A stretch of 64,000 nt of DNA, from positions 6,349,001 through 6,413,000 of the forward strand of contig NC_087116.1 in NCBI RefSeq assembly GCF_963855985.1. Reading direction: 5' to 3'. The position numbers and the translations under genes are program-made. This document shows, piece after piece, positions 41,401 to 52,700 of the stretch (the stretch's first letter is position 1; each line of letters starts with the position of its first letter). Source of the DNA: Ostrinia nubilalis (lineage: Eukaryota > Arthropoda > Insecta > Lepidoptera > Crambidae). The notes under the pieces were generated by a model that was not told the origin of the DNA, searched no databases, and was given only the letters and a program-made list of their open reading frames with translations.

Positions 41401-44400
41401 TTAATAGGAAAGGCGTATTCGTATTGTTCGAAAAGACCGAATAATTATATAGATGCTATTCGAATAATAAATGTGGCGAATATCCGAATAATATGGATAT
41501 CCGGATATCCGAATTGCATGCCCTACCTGTGGCAACACTTACAAAATACAACCGTGATTTTTTTTGAAAATTATTATTTAATTTAAATGAATTGGAAATG
41601 TGCTACTTACGGATAAAACATGATCCCATGCACTTTCTTCGTAATTCCAGTAGCATTCTTACATGTTGGAACGGCACAAGACGGCATAATTTAATTATAA
41701 AGTGTCAATCTGACGGATATGTAAACAATGCGCGCGCCGGCCATTGACTGATTGCTCTAAAGTCAAAGTAGTGCGATTTGGAGTACTTTATATGAATACA
41801 CATTTACGCCCGTTGACGGTTTCTGGTTTGTTCCGTATTCTGAGACAAGATATAGAAAAACTTGACTATCTCACCTGCAGAAAATTGAATAAGCTTTTTT
41901 TCGTTCATAGTAGTCATGTCACTAAGACGCATAGTTTCCGAGGATTAAGCGAAAAACCGAAAAGTGGTACCTTTATACCCCCCTCTCCCCGCCGGCTTAA
42001 GGGCTAAGGGCAGGGACTTTTGCTATGTTCACCTCCTAACTAGTCTAAATAAAGTCCCGAGGTCAGAAATTGTGTTCCACGGATTTCTCTCTACACCATC
42101 GTTAAAGCATTCATTGACTGGACTACTGGGTGTTTTCTATGTAAGTATAATAAGTATGTATTTTAAAAAAAAATGTATTTAAGTATGTTTATATCCGTTA
42201 TCTAGTACCCATAGTACAAGCTTTGCTTAGTTTGGGACTAGAAGCGCAGTTTAAAATGTCTAAGGAGTAAGGATATTTATTATTAACTTTTATCTCAAGA
42301 ACAAAATCATTTTGACATATTTCCATACATACGAGAATTGGTGAAATATCAGCCCCAAAACAAATATCTTTTCTATGGCAGAATAAGAAACACCAAAAAA
42401 TCCTTTATCAAAACAATGACACGTGTCGAAAGATGATTCAATGTTTAAAGTAGACACGCAGATATGAATTAATATGTAATAGAAAGAGAGGTCAATAAGT
42501 CGAAATGACTAGCATGCAACTACTCGCGTATAAATTGTAATCACGCACTTATTACAATACATACATGATTAGTCCGTATGCGTACTGGCGATGTATATTT
42601 TGGAGTAAGATAATTGACCTAAGTCACTACAAAGTATACGCGAGCAGTACGCAGCATAATGCGTACTGATCGTGTATAGTTTGGAGGAGCTTAGTAAATA
42701 AAGTCATTTCCAAACTATACTCGATTAGTTTCACACCCTTGCGTTCTGGCTATGTATAGAACGGAAAGACGCGGCACTGCTAGTAACTACTAATTTGTAA
42801 ACAGCAAAAGGTCATAGGCCCAATACGGGGAATTTTTAAAAATATGAAAAAAGAATCATAATATCTCTCGATGATACTTTTACTTAGGAAATTGACTGTC
42901 ATCCACTAGTCTCATCATCATCATCATTTCACCCATAGGACGTCCATTGTTAAACATAGAAATAGGATTTCCATGTTGCACGGTTGGTAGCGGCCTGCGT
43001 CCAGCGCCTTACTTTTAGCTTTATGATGACACTACAGAAAGGGCTATGCTCAGTGTTTTTTTACGACATCGAATCAGAAATGAGAAGATCCGTAAACGAA
43101 CTAAAGTCGCTGACATAGCCCGACGGATTAGCAAGCTGAAGTGGCAATGGGCAGGGCACATAGTACGCAGAACTGACGGCCGATGGGGCAGCAAGGTTCT
43201 GGAGGCCGCGTACCGGAAATCGCAGCGGGGGGCACTAGGTGGACAGACGACCTTATAAAGGTAGCTTAGCTTAGAAGGAAGACGCTCGCTGGATTTTGTG
43301 ACAATCATTGGGGGAGGCCTTTGTTAAGCAGTGGACGTCCTGTGGCTGAAATAGTGATGATAGTGATGAAATATCTAATAATTTTTACACACAGCTAGAA
43401 GATATAGGCCCAAAACGGGGAAGTTTTAAACAATATGCACATTATTCCTACACATTTATGTACAATTTAATGCTGTTGAAACATTGTTAAACAAATAAAA
43501 TAAAAATAAATAAAATAATATGAAAAAATAATCATATATCTCTCGGTGATACTTTTTTGCCTTGGATGACCCATTAGTATTACCCATCTTCTCCTTAAGT
43601 TTGGCACGGTCTTTATGGGACACCCTGTATAGTAATTGCGTATTTTAACGACTCACCTGTCCCCCTTCGCCTAGGTTGAAATTACTGAACATATTAGCTA
43701 GGTCTTGCTCAGACATCGGTGTTTGGAGATTCTCAGCGTTGGTGTTCAAGTTTTGCAGCGTTTGGGATATGGCTGCTGAAACCTGCAAATTAAATTACAA
43801 TTCTTCATTAATAGACCCGCAGAATCGCTAAAATTAAGTGACACTGGGCGGGGCACATAACCCGTAAAGCTGATGGCCGTTGGGGCACAAAAGTTCTCGA
43901 GTGCCGACCACAAGCCGGAAGACGTAGTGTAGGCAGGCCTTCCACTAGGTGGACCGACTATCTGGTAAAGGTCGCAGGTGCCTGGATGCGGGCGGCGCAG
44001 GACCGGTCTTTGTGGAAAACCTTGGGGGAGGCCTTTGTCCAGCTGTGGATGTCTTTCGGCTGAAACGAACGAACGAAGACCCCTTTTTATCAGTGTGCTT
44101 ACCGTGAGTTTACTTTAGGTATGCTCACTAGCGACTGCGTAAAAAAATGTCTTAAAATGTATGACAGATTGTACAGCGCCTCTAGCGGCCACTTTCAAGA
44201 ACTAAAAGCACTCCTAACGTAAACTCATGGTAAGCACACCGGTCATTTATACAGGGTGGAAACGATAAGTGATCTCCTTCGATTATTTCTAAACTATACA
44301 AGATATCGAAAAACTGGTTACTGATCCTGAAAGTGCTTCTCGAGCTCTATCTTTTAAAAAAACCGTATTGCGGACTCAACCTTAGTGGGAAAACTGATTT

Positions 44401-47400
44401 ACCTCATCAATCTTCTCCTGCACGGCGGGATCCTGTTCCGAGGGGGCGGAGTCCCCGGCCTGCGCTGCCGGCTTTAGAACTGTCGCGGCCGCTTCTGTAG
44501 TCCAAAATTATTAATGGAAATGTTGGTTTAAAAAACTAAGCATTATCTGTAAGCAGGTTTCATATATTGGTATAGTCCGGTCGCCGAACACGTAGAATTT
44601 CGTCCAATGACCCCAAGCTACCCATCCTTATCGCTTGCGCGTAATTATATTGCTGTCGCGAAAATTGCGACCGGACTTTAGTAGCATAATATATCTGTAA
44701 GCAAGATTAACTACTCACCGGCCATTTTCGTGAACGTTTGTGCAATTTGGTCCTGTGTGATTTGGTCCTCTGTAACAAAAACATAAAGCTGAAATACTGT
44801 ATTTGAACAAATTACAATTCATTGGCTATTGGAGGAAAGTGGTGCTGCAAATTCCTGAGTTCTTCTGATTAATTTCGTTGCGGGTCCATTGACCTTTATG
44901 ATGTCGTCGGTTCACCTTGTGGGTGGACGTCCGACGTTGCATTTTCCGGTACGCGGCCTCCACTCCAGAACCTTGCCTTGGCCGCTACCAACCGGGCAGC
45001 ATGGAAAGCATTGTGGGAGGTCTATGTTCAGCAGTGGACATCCCATGGCTGAGATGATGATGATGATGGGTCCATTGACAGTTTAACTTTCCCCCGAGAC
45101 AAGTTTGACCTTCACTGGTTGGGTTATTGGCGGTCAAGCTGTAGATCCTGGCTACACAGAAGTCGCAGCGGTGGGAACGAGAGGTGGGAATAGTCCCGAC
45201 ATAACACTAGTGAAATGAAACACTCTTGTAGGTTGTTCTAACTTGTATTTCAGCACCACTGATTTACACAATTCCGACATTATGACGTCATCTTAATAGT
45301 ACCTCTTGCTTTGAACGCTCAAATCGAACTGACTGTCCAGCGGCATGCCAGCGATAAGGTAACTTCCCCTTCCATCAGCGAAAGTCGACCGGTTCAAAAC
45401 GACTTATCGACGGCATGCTCCGGAACTAGTCAAATGCAATACTTATTTCATAATTAGCTGTTTTCTTAATTTTTAAAATACTAAAATGTATACAATAAAA
45501 ATCTAAAATAATTAAATGAAATAATAAATATGAAATAATTGGATTTAATACAAAATAAATTCTAAAATGCCTAGGAAGTAATCAAATAAAGTATTTTAAT
45601 TTAATAACGGGTTTTTGGGTTCTTCTAAAATACAATACAAATACTAAAATTGTTGCAATAACTATTTAAAAGTAACCAATTATCGTATAAAATACAATAT
45701 AAATTCTAAAATCATTACATTCGGCCATCCGACACCGTGATGCCTCCCGGCATTCACGTCTAATAAGGATTTATTCTAAAATCATTAATATTACTTTTCA
45801 AACAATATTACAATATGAAGCATATAAATAGTAGAATGATAAACAATTCTATGACAACTTGTTAACAAGTGTTTTAACATTAATAATGCATTTTAGAAAC
45901 TATTCTTCATATTAAACCAGTAACAAATGTTAAGGGAGAAAAATCTTGTAGGCACTTATACACACTATACATTTTCACCTAATCTATATTATTCGTAATG
46001 ACTTATTTTATAACCAACTAGCTGACCCGGCGAACTTCGTACCGCCTTAGCGTAGAGATTTTCTTAATATTTTTTTCCGTAAGAACCATCCTTGGACTTC
46101 CACAAACATTTAAAAAAAAGAATTATCGAAATCGGTTCAGCCGTTCACACGTGATGCCGTGACAACGCGAAACGGGTTTCATTTTTATATATATAGATAA
46201 CGGATATTTGCATGAAATTCAGATATTAATCGTATTACTTTATAATTTTCTCAAAACTACCATATCGAATATATTGGAAACTTCTCTTTTTAAATCCAAA
46301 TTTTTATTTCACATAAATACACGTCCATTAGATGTTAGTACATAATCAATTTAATTACAGTGTATCTTGCCATGACTGCCATGTGAAAGTTATTAAGTTT
46401 ATAAGAACATGTCAAAACGTTAATATTACGAGTAAGTATATCCAATTATATCCATTTGTAACCGTAATCTGGCAAATAATGAATTATGGTCACGATTTAT
46501 GATTAACACTAAAGGTACTTTCGTCAGAATTATGTATTCCTAAGGCCTTAACATAATTTTCTTCTTTACAAATTTTCCAAGTTTTTGAAACCAATAGCAG
46601 GCCTGGCTCACTCCGCGCGGTACATCCGATAATTACCTACAGCGAAGCGCCCCGCCGGCGGGTATTATATCAGTCGAGTGTCACGCGCGCTCCCGTCAGG
46701 ACGCTGGCGTGCGTTGTAGTATGATTATAATTCTATGATCGAAGTATTATTTAAAAATGGACATAAAGAGAAAGAAATATTGTGCGGCGTTCGGGTGTTA
46801 AAATTCGAAAAGAAATCTACCGGATTTATCTTTTTTTTTCGCTTCCCAAAGATGCTGAAAGGTATGTAGACCATAAGGTAATAAATAATTCTTAGGATAG
46901 TATAGGAACCTAACCTACCATGACTACTGCTCAGAATTCGTTCGTTCGTTTCAGCCAAATGACGTCCACTGCTGGACAAAGGCCTCTCCCAAGATTTTCC
47001 ATAATGAATGCATACTTACCTACATACGTACCTCATTACAAATAAGTACCTAGATTAATTATTTTTTCACTAGACAGCAACCCTAACAGCGTAAGAAGAG
47101 TTCAGAGGCACGCGATAGAAAGAGACAAAACTTGTAGGTGAATAAAATTGTAGGTACGTAGTGCTGTGCGAGCTGAATTCTACTGTATCGCGTCGTAGCA
47201 AGACTCGCATTTATTTAAATCGTCTTGCGGAGTAATCCTTCTGTACCTGTACTATTACTTATTCTGTGCCAATAGGTACAATTACAGTGTCCTTATATTA
47301 TGTGTTTCTGAATGTCTGTGATGCTCGATTTCATCACGATAAGCGCAACATATTTGCCATCTAGCTGTACGTGGGACCACTAAAAATAATTTGATAACCT

Positions 47401-49722
47401 TACTGTATCTGCTATTTGAAGAGATTACGATGTTTGGATGGGTTGTCAGATTCTATGACTGAATTTTGGTGTTTGGACTATTCGCGGAACTAAATTTCTT
47501 CTCCTTTTTTTTTTAACGTGGTTCTTAAGGCAGCATAACCAGTAGAAACTTTTAAGTCGTAAAAGACATACCTTTTTTTTTAGCACACACACCACAGCTA
47601 GTGTCTCTAACTCATAGAAGTTGTCTTTCATTGAAGATGTCTTTCCTCAGGGGTCGTCTGTCTGTGGGTCGACTAAAGTAAGTGACTGCTACAGAACTTT
47701 GAAGACTTTTCTCTTTATCATCAAGATCTGACTTACATATGATTTAGAGTCCTGAATAATATTGATAATCATAGCATTGGATCAAGTTAGTCATCTATGG
47801 TTTTCTGAACCCTTTTCCCTTTTGTAATGACATAAGTGGTAATGGTGGTATTTGCACATTCTTTTTCATCCTGACATCAAAGACTGCACGTGTACGTCCT
47901 ATCTCAGTCAGATTTATAGCAATACAATCGCGATAATTTCACAAAAGAGTATAAAGCTTATCTAACTAACCAGAACATGTCGGAACTAAGTCCGGGCTTG
48001 GTCATAATATCAGCTCTATCGAGAGTATCCATAGCTGAGGGGTCTTTTACAATTCGATTTACATGACATATTGGACATGCTCCAAAAAGCATTGAAGTAG
48101 CTATTAAAATATTTGCTTTAAGTGTTATTGGACTAGGAGACAAATTACCAAAAACGATTTCACCTTTGCCGTTGTGAATTAAAAAGGCTCTTTTAAACAC
48201 CCGGTACTTGGCCCCCTGTTTAATTTACATACATAACATACAAAACAAACAAATGTGACAAACAAAATTCCACGCGGAAGAACCCTCGGCGGAAAGCTAT
48301 TCGCATTATAAAATATCACTTGAAAATATAGAACCGCCTAAGGCGGGAATCGAACCCACGGCCTTAAGCTCGCCAGGTGTCAAGTTATTTTAAAAATTTA
48401 AATCGAAAGGCAACTGTAAACGCCAGAAACTATCCTCTGTAAAACTAGAAATTTATGTTAACTGGTATTCACTTGTGTCCGTCATTTTCGTGGCTCTCGA
48501 AAATATTCTGACCAGGAATTTTATAGAATGTCAGTATTCAAAACCGTGAGAAATTGCAGTTGCGTGAAGTTTTGACCAATAGACGTGTTGACACCGCCAG
48601 TTAATTGACGTACTTTTAAAAACTGTCAAATCAAACTCCCATAGATTTCGTATGGCACGACAAGCAAGTGACGTCGCTATTTTGTGAATTTAATCAAACT
48701 ACTTTTCTTAATTACAATGCGACCAAAAATGATAATTTACAGGTCATTACAGATTAATTAAGCTTTCAAGATCAGAATGTCTTTAATAAATTGTAATATT
48801 GAATCAATATCGGTGTCAAATCGTCCATTGTCAGTGAAGTCTGCTATACATCATCAATCACTAACACTTCTATAACAGCGTCAATCTCATCAACATTTTT
48901 GTTTATATTAGCTCTATACTTAGAGGTATGACTGATGATTGACCACAACTTTTACAATTGGAATTGATATTGAAATGATCTGCCAAACTATACTTAGTTT
49001 CAGCATCGGTTTTGTGTCAACAAGTGCACTCACTACCAACACTTAAAAGGATTTTTCATTTACCAAAACAGTCTCATAAATTTTTTTTTGTCATAAAAAT
49101 AACTAGCGGCCGCCCGCGACTTCGTACGCGTGGATCCCGTTTTACCCCCTTCATCTATCTTACGCGGTTTAGATTTTTTCATACAAATGTTTTTTCCCGC
49201 TAACTCCCGTTCCCGTTGGAATTTCGCAATATCCTGTTGTAACTAAGCTTTAAGTTTACTAAGGTACCTGCATGCCAAATTTTAAGCGTCTAACTTACGC
49301 GGTTTAGATTTTTTCATACAAATGTTTTTTCCCGCTAACTCCCGTTCCCGTGAGAATTTTGCAATATCCTGTTGTAACTAAGCTTTAAGTTTACTAAGGT
49401 ACCTGCATGCCAAATTTCAAGCGTCTATCTGACGTGGCTTAGATTTTTTCATACAAATGTTTTTTCTCGCTAATTCCCGTTCCCGTAGGAATTTTGCAAT
49501 ATCCTGTTATAACTAAGCTTTAAGTTTACTAAGGTACCTGCTTGCCAAATTTCAAGCGTCTAACTTAAGCGGTTTAGATTTTTCATACAAAAGGATTTTC
49601 CCGCTAATGCCCGTTCCCGTGGGAATTCCTAAGTATCCTATAACCTGCCCAGGAGTATGAAGAATAATTGTACCAAGTTTCGTTAAAATCCGTCAAGTAG
49701 TTTTTGTTTCTATAAGGAACAT

Positions 49723-49767
<45 letters not shown>

Positions 49768-52700
49768 AATTTTACTGATTGCATTTTTGGCATCAGTATC
49801 GATCACTAATCACCCCCTGATAGTTATTTTGAAAATATATTTCATGTACAGAATTGACCTCTCTACAGATTTATTATAAGTATAGATTACGTAAAACATC
49901 CTTTCAAGTAGCAGGATTCAAAATTTCCTCTAACAGACGTCCGTAGTTCTCTTAGCTAAGCCAATTAACTTTTGCAATGTCTAAGTCAAAGACAAAATTA
50001 TCTTATTTGCATTAGCTATTATAATAGCGCTCACAAAATTGTCATAAAATGAAAGACTACTAAAAGAAAAACTTTAAACTTCTGCTCATTATGGAACCTT
50101 GACGTTTCATATCTATTGATCTACCAAAAAAAAATGACTAACCTAACCTATGAAACCTTGGTACAGGTACTAAGTTCTTTTTATAGTTACAAATTGCATG
50201 ACTTTTTTTATGACTTCTTACAGTAATATAATATTATGTTTATTTGAGCTCGCTAACTGATGTAGTTAGTTCTTTGAGAAAACTAAATTAGAAGAAAAAG
50301 CTTAATTCAACTAGAAACTACCTATCTACGTCAGACTAATGTAATCAGAGGTCAGAATAATTCGAAATATATTTTTGAAGTGGAATTATAGATCTATAGA
50401 CAAGATATTGTACTTGGCAAAAGAACCTACCGAAAGTCCGAACCGACGACAATTTTAAAATAAACGAACAATTAAATAATTCACTTTACTTGTGTAAAAA
50501 TATTTAAAAAAATAATTTTTTTTTAGCACATTTACTTTAACGTTAATTTAAACGTTATAATCGAATACTTTATCATTACCTTTAATTATTACTATTAAAG
50601 ATTTACTACATAAGCTAATATTCCCATTTTACTGTAGGTATGCGTAATATTTCATAATGTGTGCGCAATAAAAAAAACTACCAATAAAAAAATAGGCACT
50701 TTTCTTCACTAGAGTCTACCAGAAATTTTACGAACCTCATGTGGCACTGCTCTTTCAGTAGAGCTGGAAGAAGATGAGCTCCTTCGCGTATTTTTCTTCA
50801 ACCTTGGCCCCATAGAAGACGATCGTGGTGGCGCCTACTTACTGGACGACGACGACAACTTCGTCCGCTTAGCACGCTTATTTCATCGTCAGCTGACGGG
50901 TGTCCCTGGCGGCATACGAGCTCCATCTTCAGTAGCCGTTGTACTCAACTGTGAAATAAAGTACTCGACGAAATAAACTGTGTCTGACCAGCATCAACTC
51001 AACATCATATGGAAGCTATGTTCATGTTATATTAAGCAAAAGTTTGATTTGTGTCTTTTCCAAAAATCTAAATCTCAAAAAATAAATCTAAAAAAATCTT
51101 TTGTTTGATAATTAATATTATGCTCCCTGAGCAAAGTGTAGTAAAATACCATTGTGACATGTTTCTATTATACATATGCATCATAAATAAAGATTTTGTA
51201 TTTATACTTGTATTTTATTCAGTGCAACCTTCACACACAACTCATGTGACAACTGGACGGCTTGCTTGTTATGTCAGTAATAGAAGGCTTTTCATTCTAG
51301 AGACTATCCTAAACAATGGGACCCTTAAGGCGCATCTAGCCTGATAAACTGGAGGCGCGTCTAGCCTCGTCATACTCAGTCATAGTCCAAGGTGCATGTA
51401 TCCTGATGAAACTGGAGGCACGTCTAGCCTCGTTATACTAAGTCACAGTCATAGTCCAAGGCACATCTAGCCTAATAAACTGGAGGCGCGTCTAGCCTCG
51501 TTATATTTAGTCATATTCAAAAGCGCATCTAGCCTGATAAACTGGAGGAGTGTCTAGCCTCGTTATACTAAGTCATAGTCATAGTCATAGTTCATAGTCA
51601 TAGTTATAGTCAAAGTCAAAGTCAAAGTCAAAGTCAAAGTCAAAGTCAAAGCCAAAATATCTTCATTTGTTTAGTAGACTAATTAATAGCACTTACAAAT
51701 CGTCAAATATTTTGCTCATAAGGAGCCTCTATATGTCTCATACTTAGTCATAGTCAATAGGGCATCTAGCCTGATAAACTGGAGGCACGTCTAGCCTCGT
51801 TGTACTAAGTCATAGCCATAGTCTAAGGCGCATCTAGCCTTATAACCTGGAGGCGCGTCTAGCCTCGATATACTAAGTCTTAGTCATGGTCAAAGTCATA
51901 GTCATAGTCCAAGGCGCATCTAGCCTATTAAACTGGAGGCGCGTCTAGCCTCGTTGTACTGAGTCATAGTCCAAGGCGCATCTAGCCTTGTAATACTTAG
52001 TCATAGTCAAAGGCGCATCTAGCCTGATAAACTGGAGGTGCGTCTAACCTCGTTATACTAAGTCTTAGTCATGGTCATGGTCATAGTCATGGTCATAGTC
52101 ATAGTCTTAGTCATAGTCTAAGGCGCATCTAGCCTGATAAACTGAAGGCGCGTCTAGCCTCGTTTTAAAAATAACTATTTCATGCATTAAACGAAATATT
52201 CATACGTTTTTCTACTTGAACTTTTAAAATTAATTACTTTTTAACCAAATAAATAAAAACGTACCTTATGAGCTGTAGATCACGTACCACTTCTGAGTTG
52301 AAATGAAACACTCTTGTAGGTTGTTCTAACTTGTATTTCAGCACCACTGATTTACACAATTCCGACATTATGACGTCATCTTAATAGTACCTCTTGCTTT
52401 GAACGCTCAAATCGAACTGACTGTCCAGCGGCATGCCAGCGATAAGGTAACTTCCCCTTCCATCAGCGAAAGTCGACCGGTTCAAAACGACTTATCGACG
52501 GCATGCTCCGGAACTAGTCAAATGCAATACTTATTTCATAATTAGCTGTTTTCTTAATTTTTAAAATACTAAAATGTATACAATAAAAATCTAAAATAAT
52601 TAAATGAAATAATAAATATGAAATAATTGGATTTAATACAAAATAAATTCTAAAATGCCTAGGAAGTAATCAAATAAAGTATTTTAATTTAATAACGGGT

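Larger units (their letters stand above)
38874..41844. mobile_element. THAP-containing, P-like DNA transposon remnant (nest level 3)
   Basis: Inverted ends CTCAGAATACAGAACAAACC at the left and the reverse complement of CTCAGAATACGGAACAAACC at the right; 8-bp duplication ACAAGATA at 38866-38873 and 41845-41852. On the minus strand it keeps a first exon starting a THAP domain and a short terminal exon with AATAAA after it. An 8-bp target site plus THAP fits the P superfamily (inference). The middle was deleted and later invaded by a hAT element. Confidence 0.75.
37758..42126. mobile_element. foldback element with long inverted arms (nest level 2)
   Basis: Left arm 37758-38345 matches, inverted, a right arm now in two pieces: 38535-38873 and 41845-42126. 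Starts GTAGTCCAGTCAAT and ends ATTGACTGGACTAC. The split is caused by the level-3 insertion. Arms are about 590 bp around a small core of about 190 bp. Confidence 0.85.
37158..42772. mobile_element. outer DNA transposon of a five-deep nest
   Basis: Ends GCGTCTTTCCGTTCTATACA and its reverse complement, inverted for about 32 bp. The 9-bp direct repeat GGCACTGCT is at 37149-37157 and 42773-42781. A 9-bp duplication fits Mutator-like elements (inference). Subterminal TATACACGA / TATACTCGA motifs at both ends. No transposase found; most of its length is later insertions. Confidence 0.85.
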
